Source: Siderastrea siderea (taxonomy: Eukaryota > Cnidaria > Anthozoa > Scleractinia > Rhizangiidae). From it: 64,000 bases of DNA. Shown here in pieces: positions 14,880 to 24,784 of the stretch. The position numbers and the translations under genes are program-made. A model generated the notes under the pieces. The model did no database searches. It was not told the origin of the DNA and saw nothing but the letters and a program-made list of their open reading frames with translations. Position 1 is the stretch's first letter, and each line of letters opens with the position of its first letter. The stretch is taken from contig OZ034979.1 in NCBI GenBank assembly GCA_964030785.1, forward strand, positions 36,630,484 through 36,694,483. Direction: 5' to 3'.

Positions 14880-15850
14880 GACCAATCAGAAGCCAGGAAA
14901 ATGTCCATACGAGCCCAATGTACTACTGGTGATGTTTTGGCAAAGAACTCTCTGGTTTACACTGCAAGTAAATCCAAACATTTTAGGCCTTTCGAACAGA
15001 TATTCCACGAAACAAGCCGTTGCGTGGCGGCCCCTGTTTTGTATCAGACTTGTTACTGTATTCACAAATTAGCAGCATGGTTTACGTTCTGAGGTGCTAT
15101 CTACATTTCCTAAATAACGTGGTATGCTTGAAGAAGAACACACTTGATGGAAAAAAGAGGAAAATTCAACAAAGCGCCTTCCTTTGGCTTATATATGTCT
15201 CCGGCACATCATGTTCATCACATGAGTTTCTCCTTGTAAGCCGGTTTATATCCGTGTAACCTTTGCATCATCCCACTGAATTAAAAAAATACAACTCTAC
15301 TTTTGTGGCTTCAAGTCCTCGAGTTTAATTCCCGTAAAAATCTAGCTCTGAAGAGGCTATTTTAATAAAGGTTATTAGCTCATTATACGTATAAAAGTTA
15401 ATGCAAGATATTTTAAGGGCGACATTCTTCTATCAAATTTATCAAAGCTTGCTCGGATCTGCAATTTGGATCATTAGACTGCAGATATATGTTCAGATAG
15501 TAAACATTACATGATTACAGCTGTAAACTCATTTTATAGGCGAGTATACAATTATTCGTTCTCAGTCGAAATCACAGCCAAGCGAATCACAGCCAGGCGA
15601 GCCAAACACTTTGAAAAACACGCGACTGTTTACTGCAGTATACGGTAACAATCGGTTAAAGACCCCTGAAAAACCTGTTCAAAACAGCATTTTAAAAGTC
15701 CGCACATGCCCACAGTGCGGGCGGTTTATTGTGTTTTCACGCACTAGGGACCAGTTTAATTATTTCCTGCACTAGAGCAGGTCACATGGTTACAATTTTT
15801 CCCGCACTTAGCATGGGACCACTCGTCAGGTATGATTCTAGTTTTGCTTC
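14880..15850. other. AT-rich host DNA without visible gene
   Basis: No convincing coding region, RNA gene or mobile element was recognised here. Composition turns AT-rich at the left edge, marking the transition out of element 1. Confidence 0.5.
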
Positions 15851-15859
15851 AAGTTCTGA

Positions 15860-16738
15860 TTGGCTTCATTGCCTTGTTTGTGTTTGCCGTCATTGGGCAA
15901 GTGCAGATTATTCTGGTTTGATTTTATCACAGTTATTGGGAAATCACTCCATTTTAAATCAATGGCCAATAAACCTCGTATACTCGCCACTACTCTTGGT
16001 GTACATATTGATCAGAATCTAAATTGGGATTTTCATATTAAAGAAATTTCCAAAAAGATTGCCTCTGGCATAAGCGCCATTAAACACATAAGGAATTTCG
16101 TTCCACGAGAGATACTTCTTACTATTTATAATTCACTAATTCACCCTCACTACGATTACTGTAGTGTAGTGTGGGGATGCTGTTCAAAGGGACTCTCTCA
16201 GAAACTACAAAAGTTACAGAATCGTGCCGCACGTATAATAACCTTCTCAAATTATGACAGTAATACTGACGAACTTTTTCGTGATTTAAATTGGAGCAAA
16301 CTTAATCATCAAAGGGCAGTTAGTAAAGCGATTATGATGTACAACACCATCAACAACCAGACTCCGGGTTATTTAAGTTCTCGGTTTATTCCGCGTCACG
16401 AGGTTTTGTCTTACAGTCTTGGGAATAATGAATGTAAGCTATCAATACCACAACCGCGCACTAATATTGTAAACGAAGTTTTAGCTATAGCGGGGCTGTG
16501 TTATGGAATAGCTTGCCTCGTGAGATAAAACAATCAATCTCTATAAAAGAATTTAAAGCTAAAATCACACCTTCCAAAGCGAGCTCATTTAGTAATATTA
16601 AGGCATCGTACACGGCATCCTTGTAAAGCAGGTTTAACTAGTAGTTAGCTTATTAATTAGTTTAGTTAGCGTTTTTATCTCTTTTAATAATATTTGTATA
16701 GATTTCTCTCCTGAATGGATTTACCCTGTTAAAATAAA
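15860..16738 (+). pseudogene. 3' end of a non-LTR retrotransposon (LINE) ORF2
   Basis: The frame encodes the reverse-transcriptase thumb and C-terminal region: LGVHIDQNLNWDFHIKEIS, then NSLIHPHYDYCSVVWG and LQKLQNRAARIITF, a standard LINE/RTE-jockey-type ending. The catalytic YxDD part is missing, so the copy is 5' truncated. Near 16,485 the frame shifts by one: the text continues in another frame as LWNSLPREIKQSIS. The 3' UTR ends in an ACT microsatellite, as is common for these elements. Confidence 0.8.
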
Positions 16739-16742
16739 GTTT

Positions 16743-16813
<71 letters not shown>

Positions 16814-16814
16814 T

Positions 16815-16879
<65 letters not shown>
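16739..16879. repeat. (ACT)n microsatellite, LINE tail
   Basis: About 47 near-perfect ACT triplets with one ATT interruption directly follow the LINE 3' UTR, so it is the expanded 3' tail of that retrotransposon. Confidence 0.9.
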
Positions 16880-17472
16880 GACATTGCTCATTTTCGCTCC
16901 TTCGGTAACTCCAAAAAGATGCCACAAAACACCATCAACGGACGAAAAAGCACAAAAGGGGACCAAACAACCTAACCATAAAGGCTATGGTCTCTAGTAG
17001 AAACAAAGATTTTCGCACGTATGTATTCATAACGCAAAGTTCAAGTTCAAACGGGTTGAATTGGTTGCCATAGTTGGAAAAGGCAAAGCGAGAGAAACCA
17101 CATTACTACATCTCCTGAGCGGACGAATAGTGTGTGGATGCAGGCAGGTAAGGGTGTAGTGAAATGCAAAACGTTGCCATGGCGACCTCGTCTGCAAAGC
17201 ACACAGCCGAGTAGCCTGCGAATACAGCCCCCTCTCATCGCTCCCGGCCGCCAGGGGCACTGTATTCGCAGCCTAATAGCCGAGGGAGTATGATTTTTGT
17301 TAGGCCAAATTTGTTTTACGGGATTACGCCAGTAAGTCAAGTCTGTGTGTGAGTTTTGTTGCACCGTGGATGTTTGCCTGTTTGAATGGCATCTGAGAGA
17401 CACTCGGGACTAGCAGGACTCATGTGACTAGCATAGAGAAAAGGCTCAAGGGAACTCCGAAAACTTAATTCT

Positions 17473-17527
<55 letters not shown>

Positions 17528-17590
17528 CAAAGAAAAATGTAAATGGTTTCACACAATCGAGTGAGTGCTCGATGCAAATACATGCAGAGC
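16880..17590. other. Noncoding stretch with a short inverted repeat and a (TA)n run
   Basis: No gene is seen. AGCCTGCGAATACAG at about 17,216 is matched by CTGTATTCGCAGCCT at about 17,262, forming a small 60-base palindromic element. A (TA)n run spans about 17,477-17,526, just before the Penelope element. Confidence 0.6.
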
Positions 17591-17620
17591 GGAATACTAT
17601 AATTAAAAGATGGAGACTGC

Positions 17621-17671
17621 ACGGACAGTTACTTAAGTTTCACGCACAAGGCGATCATCAGACTGTGCCGT
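17621..17671 (-). ncRNA. Hammerhead ribozyme, left arm of Penelope element 1
   Basis: On the minus strand the core CTGATGA and GAAA flank a CGC/GCG helix II. ACGG-C-ACAGT and ACTGT-CCGT form a nine-pair helix I with one bulged C. Helix III is minimal (A-T and C-G closing a TTAA loop). The cleavage triplet is GTA, with the cut expected between 17,630 and 17,629. Minimal helix III hammerheads are known from Penelope-like elements, which fits the context. Confidence 0.82.
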
Positions 17672-17703
17672 TAATGGCAGTCGAAAGAAAATTTAAACTA
17701 CAT

Positions 17704-18474
17704 TCATGGAGGGCGGTTTGAGCGATCCTGCTTCTGATTGGCTGCATAAAACTTGTTTTCGTGCCTGCACTTGGTGATTAATTCAGATCTCTTATTGAGG
17801 AGAGTAGATCTGTCAGCGGATAGAATGCAGAGCTTCTCTGTCAGACACAAATTGCAGCGCGACGGGTTTCCCCTGTAAGAGCTTGCTCGCGTGACAATTG
17901 ACCACTTGATCGAGAAATCGGTGTTTTTGTCTCTTTGGTCCCAGATGTACTTTGATAGGACAGTGTCGTGGGAATGCTTACGATGCTTGAAAGAGAGCTT
18001 GTGGTTGTTGTATCTAGTTTTGAAGCTGTGCTCTGCCATGCCAATATAAACCTTTGTTTCGCCGGATGTGGTAGTGACAGTTGCTTTGTAGACGATGTTG
18101 TTGACAAGGCATGCACGGTCAAGAGGGCAAAGGTCCTTGTTTCTGCAGTTGCATGATTTAGACTCGGCGCGTGTGCCGCTATTTGCTAGGATCTTAGCGT
18201 TGTGGCTCTTGATGATGCTTGACATGTTGCCCGTGCAGCTATAGCTGACCTTCACATTACTCCTGTTGAATATCTTGTGTAATACGTGCGTTTTGGGGAA
18301 GTGCTTGTCGATAAGGCGGAGGAACGAACTCGCAATGCTCGTCTGGACATTCTCGCTGTATGGCGGATTGAACCAAATGATGTTTCTTGGTCTGTTCCTG
18401 CGTCTATCCGCTGACAGATCTACTCTCCTCAATAAGAGATCTGAATTAATTACCAAGTGCAGGCACGAAAACAA
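17704..18474 (-). pseudogene. Penelope-like ORF remnant with GIY-YIG endonuclease
   Basis: 256 aa, start artificial at the arm junction. It shows the IIWFNPPYSENV segment of the RT C-terminus and then CNCRNKDLCPL zinc-binding cysteines. The GIY-YIG domain VYKATVTT...KVYIGMAEHSFKTRYNNHKLSF and a C-terminal CNLCLTEKLCI follow. The catalytic RT fingers and palm (YxDD) are absent. The part after the domain is mirrored in the right arm. Confidence 0.8.
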
Positions 18475-18534
18475 GTTTTATGCAGCCAATCAGAAGCAGG
18501 ATCGCTCAAACCGCCCTCCATGAATGTAGTTTAA

Positions 18535-18650
18535 AGGGGCATAGTCACGAGGATTTCTCAGATTTCGGGTCAAAACTGTGCTGGCATTCATTGATAAGAG
18601 GACATATTTTTGACTTTTAAAGTGAACTAAAATAGCGTGACTATGCCCCT
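18535..18650. mobile_element. 116-bp MITE flanked by TTAA, inserted in the Penelope right arm
   Basis: The ends AGGGGCATAGTCACG and CGTGACTATGCCCCT are perfect 15-base inverted repeats. TTAA flanks both sides (18,531-18,534 and 18,651-18,654). The uninterrupted sequence exists in the left arm of the same Penelope element (near 17,690), which proves insertion. TTAA target duplication is the piggyBac pattern. There is no coding capacity. Confidence 0.85.
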
Positions 18651-18675
18651 TTAAATTTTCTTTCGACTGCCATTA

Positions 18676-18726
18676 ACGGCACAGTCTGATGATCGCCTTG
18701 TGCGTGAAACTTAAGTAACTGTCCGT
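18676..18726 (+). ncRNA. Hammerhead ribozyme, right arm of Penelope element 1
   Basis: Identical in core to the copy at 17,621-17,671 but on the plus strand because the arms are inverted. CTGATGA is at 18,686-18,692, GAAA at 18,706-18,709, and cleavage is expected after 18,717. Helix I pairs 18,676-18,685 with 18,718-18,726. Confidence 0.82.
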
Positions 18727-18749
18727 GCAGTCTCCATCTTTTAATTATA

Positions 18750-18750
<1 letters not shown>

Positions 18751-18810
<60 letters not shown>
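18751..18810. repeat. (TA)n microsatellite between Penelope elements
   Basis: An almost pure TA run of about 60 bases that separates the two Penelope-like insertions. Penelope elements often sit in such runs. Confidence 0.85.
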
Positions 18811-18811
<1 letters not shown>

Positions 18812-18896
18812 CTACTTTTCACAAGCATCCGTCGCCACCGTAAATCTTCATAAAAAAATATATGTTATCACAAATGAAGACAACCATTAAACTTTT

Positions 18897-18949
18897 TTCA
18901 CACACCTATATTTCGACGCCTTTTAGGCGTCTTCTTCAGGGTGAATAAC
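18897..18949 (-). ncRNA. Hammerhead-like motif, left arm of Penelope element 2
   Basis: The minus strand shows CTGAAGA, then a strong GACGCC/GGCGTC helix II and GAAA, flanked by CACC and GGTG that can pair as a short helix I. CTGAAGA fits the CUGANGA core. Helix III would be almost absent (TATA), so self-cleavage is less certain than for element 1. Confidence 0.5.
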
Positions 18950-19066
18950 CGTTGCCCTGCACGCGCCATACTATAAAAACAAGTTTCAAATGGAGCATCC
19001 ACGCGCGCGCGCTACAACAAATCGTTAACTACCCTGCACTCGCGCGCCCACTAGCTTTACATAAAT

Positions 19067-19624
19067 CTACGTACGCCTTGAGCGCCTATTTTGTACAAAG
19101 AAAAAATCATTGTCATTCAATCCATTCGGATCTAGTGTGTTTAGTTTATAGGCCCATTGACCCTCTTTCTCGCGCAACTGTTGTTCTCCATTCACCCGGT
19201 CTATCAATTGGATCTTAACGTCACTCAGTCCATTATGTCCTTCACCACAAAAATGTCTGTACAATAGATCATCGGCCCTTTTCTCTGCCTGCGTCAACAT
19301 TCCGTGTCGCCTAATCCTAGACTTATGGTTATTAAACCTCAGTCTAAATTTCGTAGTTGTGGAGCCCACATATTGCAACGAACATTTCTTACATGTAATT
19401 AAGTACACTACATAACTAGAATTACAGTTAAGGTTGTAATTGATCGAATAACGTTTATCGTCATGTGAACTCTTGAACCGACTGTTCCCATCCATGTATT
19501 TGCAAACTCCACATCTCCTCGACGAACATTTCACTGTCCCTAATACCAAATCCCTTGGTTTACGACTTTCCACCTTTGCACGTACCAAATAGTCCCCCAA
19601 GCTCTTTGGTTTTCTAAAAGCCAC
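19067..19624 (-). pseudogene. Inverted C-terminal copy of the Penelope ORF (GIY-YIG part)
   Basis: 185 aa matching the last part of the plus-strand ORF almost residue for residue. It has the RRCGVCKYM cysteines and YVVYLITCKKCSLQYVGSTTTKFRLRFNNHKS. It lacks the RT and begins at the inverted-arm junction. It is part of the left inverted arm and not an independent gene. Confidence 0.85.
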
Positions 19625-19719
19625 AAATGGAACATTCTTGATGGCGTTTTTACACCTATCCGACGACTCCAGAATAGGATGAAGCTCCGGATGAAGCTGA
19701 AGCTGATAAGGGTTCTGCA

Positions 19720-21573
19720 GTGGTGGTCATGGATAGGGAGGCCTATATAAATGAGGCTGTGGGTCAATTGAATGATTCAGAAGTGTACGTGTTATTGGAC
19801 GGAGATCCTACTCGGGACATGGTGAAAAAGATCAATGAAAAGATTCGTGAGAGTTGGGAGAAAGGGAACATTGATGATAAAACAAAGGATTATTTGATGG
19901 TGTCAGAGGATGTGAAGCCTGGTAGGTTTTACCTATTGCCAAAAATACATAAACGGGGATGTCCAGGCAGACCAGTTATCTCAGGATGTGGCACCCCTAC
20001 AGAAAAGATATCTGCGTTTGTAGATCAAAAAGTGCGACCATTAGTACCGGAAATTAAATCATACATCAAAGATACCAATGACTTTTTACACAAGTTGGGA
20101 CGAATTGGAGAGCTGCCGGAGGGGGCGATATTGTGCACGATAGATGTTGTTGGGTTATACCCTCACATTCCACACAATGAGGGTTTGGAGGCTTTGAAGG
20201 AAGCACTAAGTACATTGGACGGTCAGGTTGACTCAGAACAGCGAGGATCTCTTACTGAGGATGTATTGTCGTTTGCAGAGTTGGTTCTAAAGAGTAATAA
20301 CTTTGAATTCAATGGTAAACATTATCTTCAGAAGAGGGGGACAGCGATAGGGACGCGGATGGCTCCTTCGTATGCGAACATATTTATGGACAGATTAGAG
20401 AGACGTTTGATTCAAAATGCGGAGGTCAAACCGCATATTTGGTGGCGGTATATTGATGACATTTTTATTGTTTGGACGGAGGGAGAGGAGAAGCTGAAAG
20501 AATTCATTGATTACCTTAACAACGCGCATGATACGATCAAATTCACCTGCAAATGGTCGGATCACGAGATTGAATTCCTAGACGTCAAGGTGTTAAATGA
20601 GTCGGGCGTTTTGGAGACTGACGTGTTTATTAAGCCCACAGACAGTCATCAATATTTACATCACAGTTCTTGTCATCCGGGTGCATGTAAAAAAAGTATT
20701 CCATTTGCCCAGGCGATGCGATTACGTAGAATTTGTTCAAAGTCTTGTTTTTTTGAAGAGAGAGTGAGAGACTTGGTGGAGTTTTTGGTGGGGAGGGGCT
20801 ATAGGAAGGCGTACGTTGAGGGTCAAGTTGATAAAGTTAGAAGGATGACAAGGGATGAAGTTCTGAGTAAAAGCAACCAACCACGCTCTGCAAAAACACC
20901 TTTTGTGGTAACATACCATCCTCGTTTGCCAGACATCAGCAAAATTCTCAGGGAGCTTCATCCTATTCTGGAGTCGTCGGATAGGTGTAAAAACGCCATC
21001 AAGAATGTTCCATTTGTGGCTTTTAGAAAACCAAAGAGCTTGGGGGACTATTTGGTACGTGCAAAGGTGGAAAGTCGTAAACCAAGGGATTTGGTATTAA
21101 GGACAGTGAAATGTTCGTCGAGGAGATGTGGAGTTTGCAAATACATGGATGGGAACAGTCGGTTCAAGAGTTCACATGACGATAAACGTTATTCGATCAA
21201 TTACAACCTTAACTGTAATTCTAGTTATGTAGTGTACTTAATTACATGTAAGAAATGTTCGTTGCAATATGTGGGCTCCACAACTACGAAATTTAGACTG
21301 AGGTTTAATAACCATAAGTCTAGGATTAGGCGACACGGAATGTTGACGCAGGCAGAGAAAAGGGCCGATGATCTATTGTACAGACATTTTTGTGGTGAAG
21401 GACATAATGGACTGAGTGACGTTAAGATCCAATTGATAGACCGGGTGAATGGAGAACAACAGTTGCGCGAGAAAGAGGGTCAATGGGCCTATAAACTAAA
21501 CACACTAGATCCGAATGGATTGAATGACAATGATTTTTTCTTTGTACAAAATAGGCGCTCAAGGCGTACGTAG
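19720..21573 (+). CDS. Penelope-like reverse transcriptase with GIY-YIG endonuclease
   Basis: 617 aa from a GTG; the frame is open from 19,678, and the real N-terminus is probably lost at the inverted-arm junction. The RT region shows GRFYLLPKIHK, ILCTIDVVGLYPHIPH, KRGTAIGTRMAPSYANIFM and the catalytic WWRYIDDIFIVW. A connecting region follows, then CSSRRCGVCKYM and the GIY-YIG domain YVVYLITCKKCSLQYVGSTT...RLRFNNHKS with RHGM. It ends RRSRRT. The protein would copy RNA and nick DNA. No internal stops were found, so the coding part looks young; the missing N-terminus probably makes it inactive. Confidence 0.9.
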   Translation: MVVMDREAYINEAVGQLNDSEVYVLLDGDPTRDMVKKINEKIRESWEKGNIDDKTKDYLMVSEDVKPGRFYLLPKIHKRGCPGRPVISGCGTPTEKISAFVDQKVRPLVPEIKSYIKDTNDFLHKLGRIGELPEGAILCTIDVVGLYPHIPHNEGLEALKEALSTLDGQVDSEQRGSLTEDVLSFAELVLKSNNFEFNGKHYLQKRGTAIGTRMAPSYANIFMDRLERRLIQNAEVKPHIWWRYIDDIFIVWTEGEEKLKEFIDYLNNAHDTIKFTCKWSDHEIEFLDVKVLNESGVLETDVFIKPTDSHQYLHHSSCHPGACKKSIPFAQAMRLRRICSKSCFFEERVRDLVEFLVGRGYRKAYVEGQVDKVRRMTRDEVLSKSNQPRSAKTPFVVTYHPRLPDISKILRELHPILESSDRCKNAIKNVPFVAFRKPKSLGDYLVRAKVESRKPRDLVLRTVKCSSRRCGVCKYMDGNSRFKSSHDDKRYSINYNLNCNSSYVVYLITCKKCSLQYVGSTTTKFRLRFNNHKSRIRRHGMLTQAEKRADDLLYRHFCGEGHNGLSDVKIQLIDRVNGEQQLREKEGQWAYKLNTLDPNGLNDNDFFFVQNRRSRRT

Positions 21574-21692
21574 ATTTATGTAAAGTTAGTGGGCGCGCGC
21601 GTGCAGGGTAGTTAACGATTTGTTGTAGCGCGCGCGCGTGGATGCTCCATTTGAAACTTGTTTTTATAGTATGGCGCGTGCAGGGCAACGGT

Positions 21693-21745
21693 TATTCACC
21701 CTGAAGAAGACGCCTAAAAGGCGTCGAAATATAGGTGTGTGAAAA
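21693..21745 (+). ncRNA. Hammerhead-like motif, right arm of Penelope element 2
   Basis: The plus-strand mirror of the motif at 18,897-18,949. CTGAAGA is at 21,701-21,707, the 6-bp helix II lies around 21,709-21,725 and GAAA is at 21,726-21,729. It carries the same weak helix III as its mirror copy. Confidence 0.5.
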
Positions 21746-21799
21746 AAGTTTAATGGTTGTCTTCATTTGTGATAACATATATATATATATATATATATA

Positions 21800-23177
21800 C
21801 ACCCATTTTCAGAAACGTTTTCATAAAGAGAAATATATAGATAGATATATACTTTTGTTTTGTTGCACGTGCGCCCGTGTGCAATTTGCACTTGTCATTG
21901 TTCAACTTGTTAAAAATCTCGGGTCAACGATTTTTTTTTCTCCGCCGGCTTCTTTGTTTAATTTTACAAAGAACATGCTGTTTTCGTTTGTTTCCTTAAG
22001 AAATATGCCTGCGCTTTGCAGTAGTGATTTGCGATGGCAAATCACTTGGCTTGTTTTGGAAATGAGAAAATCGACCCAAGAAGCAGCAGTGTTATTGGGC
22101 GTTACACAAAGAACAGTTTTCAATATTTTGTCGTAGAAACGGCACTGTTCGCCCTTGTCGAATTGGTAGTCCAAATGTCATAGCAATTCTATAAAAAAAG
22201 GCCAAGTGCTTAAGTTGATGTAGTATATTATGCGTTATCCAGGGGCATATTTCAGAGAAGCTGTGGACTACATGAAAAGCCTTTGTGACAGAGAGTTCAT
22301 TATGTCCTGGTAGACAATGATGTAATTGACTTTTGTTTACTTGATAGTTGTAAGATCAATGAGTAGTAATCGCTTTTGCTCTTCAAATTCTACTTTTGTT
22401 AGAACGCTTTCTTTTAAAAGTTCACCAAGCCCCTCAAGATGTCCCAAAATGACTGTTAGTGCTTTCCCCCCCCCCCTTTTTTTCAGTTATGTTGCAGTTC
22501 AGTTAACATTAATATCACGCCTTCGTGAAAATTAAAATCTTGGATGATTTGTCGCTCAAATTGTCCTTTATATATCGTCCGAATCGTTGTAAACTGATCT
22601 GATCATAGTTAGAGAACTTATCCTTAAAGGCCTCCATGTAGCGCAACAATCAGATGACCCAAACTCCCCATCCTTTTATTTTGGAGGTAATGCAAATCAA
22701 GAGAATGGCAGAGAAGATTCGTGCAAATTGTTATTTTGACACTTCAGGTTATGTGTGGTTTTTCTTCGAATAAACCATGTTTTCAACAAAGAAAAGATTA
22801 AATTGTCTCACATACTTGATGTCGTTATGATTGCATGTGTTTAAAAAAAATAACAACAACAGCTGGTTTAAATGCGAACATTGCCGTCTTGCCGTAAACG
22901 AGATAAATCACTGCCACTTCATGGGTTGATTTCCTAATGCGAAAAACAAGCCAAATTGATTTCCTATCGCAAATCACGACTGTAAAAGGAGGCCCCTTGT
23001 GGACAGCATGTTCTTTGTTAAAATGAAACAAAAGAAGAAAAAATTATCGTTGAGCTGAAATTTTTAACAAGTTGAACAATGAGGTGAAAATTGTAAACGG
23101 GCGCACGTGCAACAAAACAAAAGTATATATCTATCTACATATTTCTCTGTATGAAAACGTTTCTGAAAATGGTTGTA

Positions 23178-23180
<3 letters not shown>
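21800..23180. mobile_element. Foldback DNA element with long inverted arms carrying transposase HTH remnants
   Basis: About 310 bases from 21,800 read again inverted up to 23,180, including CATTTTCAGAAACGTTTTCAT near both ends. Each arm contains a degenerate helix-turn-helix coding trace. The left one reads LRWQITWLVLEMRKSTQEAAV and LLGVTQRTVFNIL; the right one, on the minus strand, reads IWLVFRIRKSTHEVAV. That motif is the N-terminus of Tc1-type/ISL2EU-type transposases in cnidarians. The centre (22,180-22,830) has no gene. (TA)n runs flank both sides. Confidence 0.75.

Positions 23181-23238
<58 letters not shown>
23177..23238. repeat. (TA)n microsatellite
   Basis: A pure TA run directly at the right end of the foldback element; it may represent the expanded insertion target. 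Confidence 0.85.
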
Positions 23239-23242
<4 letters not shown>

Positions 23243-23314
23243 TTGCACGAATTACGTGCCTACATGGCCTTTGGTGAAACGTTTCTAACATTTAATTCAT
23301 GCGTTGCTCATTCC

Positions 23315-24075
23315 ATCGTTTCTGATTTCCAAGGAACACTTATTTGTTAATGGTGCGAGGAAAGAGAAAATTCAAGAGAGATACCCCAGTAAAATTGCCT
23401 ACCTCTCTTAGTTCACGCTGCCTCATTATGGAGAACTCGCCTTGAGAGAGATCGCGCACTTCCTGCCTTGATGAGAATACCAATGAATGCAAGCTACACG
23501 TTTGAACGATTAGAGCAAGTAACTTGTGAGATATTCATGAAAAATAAGGGGGGGGGGGAGATGGAGGGAATTCCCGAGGAAAAGGGGAGAAGGAAAGAAT
23601 CCGGGCAAAGTTATGCTTACGAAAGTGGGTAGAGTGAGGCTATTTGAACTGAGGTTTTAGATTTTTTTCCAATTTGGTTTTAGATGAAGCTAACTTCTAT
23701 GGCTGACAAGACGTCCGGTGGATCAAACAACAAGAATTTCGCTGAGTGGCAGGTTTGATTTTGAACAGGATTAACAAACAGGCCACGATCCGGCCATAAC
23801 GTAGATCGGAGGTTTAATGCAATTCCTAGGAAACAAAGGCTTTCATGTTTACGAGAGAGAGAGCCAAAATCCTCCCGGATGCATACGCAGTGAATAGTGT
23901 TTTATGCAACCGGACTCTTACATCAGCGGCCAGCTTCATCCATGGTCATTCGTGTACTACTGATTTGCTTTTTAGTTTTGGCAATAGGAACTTTGCATTT
24001 TAACAGTGGAACTATTTGATTTTCAGAACGTCTAATCTGCTAAGCACTGCACTGTTATCACCAGACCTCTTGCTA
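23315..24075. repeat. Dispersed repeat, copy A
   Basis: This segment matches 48,255-48,520 and 49,370-49,830 in the same order and orientation (for example GGAGATGGAGGGAATTCCCG and GACAAGACGTCCG). The second copy has about 850 extra bases in its middle. No ORF is conserved between them, so it is a noncoding dispersed repeat of unknown class. Confidence 0.75.
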
Positions 24076-24784
24076 TCTTTTTGGACTAACCAATCACAGG
24101 CAAGAAAAGTAAGTTGAGAGAAGGGACCTAGGTAGCTTTCCCCAGAAAAGCTGATTAGAAGTTCAAATTTTGGAATGAAAAATATTTTTATTTAAAAGTA
24201 GAATTTACAAGTTGAGTGTAATCGATTGTTCAAACGGGGACGCTGAGGGGAAGCTGACGGGTAGCAAAGGGAATGGGATACGTCCGCACACGAGCTAAGA
24301 CAACTCAATGAACTAAACAGAACTCAGGACATTTACATGCAACAGGCGCAAAGTGTGGGAAAACTCGTGTGACAAAAACACAATTACAGTGTTGCCTTGA
24401 CAAAGTGCATGACGTGAATTTTATGTTGTTGTTGTTGTTTTTTGTCAGCCACAGAATGTATCAGACAAAAAGAAAGTAAGCGAGAATTGCCTTCGTCACT
24501 GGAATAAATCCCGCCCTATTAAAAGTAATTATGTGTAAAATTTGTTTTTTCTTCGCATTAGGTTTGGCTATGTCAGGTTCAAAGCACTCGTGTCACGTAC
24601 GCGTCGAACGTGTTCAGACCAATCAAATGAAACATATCTTCTTTTTAAAACAATCGCGAGTTGCGCATCTTTTTTCGTTCTTGGCACTGTGTTGTGTGTT
24701 TTTGCTTCGAGTTCTAGTTTAAGAAATTATGAATATATGAATTCCGGGTATATTACGAACCAATTTAATGACCAGCTCCCAGTT
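24076..24784. other. Noncoding host DNA
   Basis: No supported gene. There is a short (TTG)n run near 24,425. Small ORFs near 24.54 kb have no recognisable domain. Confidence 0.5.

Larger units (their letters stand above)
1..14880. mobile_element. Polinton/adintovirus-like integrated element 1 (left end outside window)
   Basis: Some 20 tightly packed, mostly overlapping ORFs include a packaging ATPase, adenain-like protease, hexon/F54H12.2-type capsid protein, penton-like proteins and an rve integrase with chromodomain. That set defines Polintons (Mavericks) and adintoviruses. The block is GC-rich and intron-free, unlike the AT-rich DNA that follows. The right limit is set by the loss of viral ORFs, the end of the 69-bp repeats and the composition change near 14.88 kb. 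I did not find a terminal inverted repeat because the other end is not in view. The family-B DNA polymerase expected of this class is not in the window. Most ORFs are open, so the insertion looks fairly recent, but the integrase carries a stop. Confidence 0.9.
17590..18750 (-). mobile_element. Penelope-like element 1, truncated, with inverted arms
   Basis: A minus-strand GIY-YIG coding part is flanked by inverted copies of its own 3' region: 17,590-17,823 matches the reverse complement of 18,411-18,750. The right arm is broken by a 116-bp MITE. Inverted partial copies around the coding part, (TA)n runs outside, a hammerhead motif in each arm and a GIY-YIG endonuclease are all marks of Penelope-like elements. 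The reverse transcriptase part is missing, so the copy cannot move by itself. Confidence 0.85.
18857..21784 (+). mobile_element. Penelope-like element 2 with 832-bp inverted arms
   Basis: A plus-strand RT plus GIY-YIG ORF is preceded by an inverted copy of its own 3' part. The left arm 18,857-19,688 is the reverse complement of 20,952-21,784 with very few differences. The high identity suggests a recent insertion. The left arm ends abruptly inside coding sequence, as expected for head-to-head Penelope copies. Both arms end in a shared TATTT/AAATA-rich motif and (TA)n. Confidence 0.88.

Noticed and set aside
14436..14932. Repetitive ORFs on both strands (HxPTILFSHWPAVSHSK-type units)
   Set aside because: Produced by a 69-bp repeat whose length is a multiple of three; no start context and open on both strands.
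16662..16925. Poly-Val ORF
   Set aside because: Antisense read of the ACT microsatellite.
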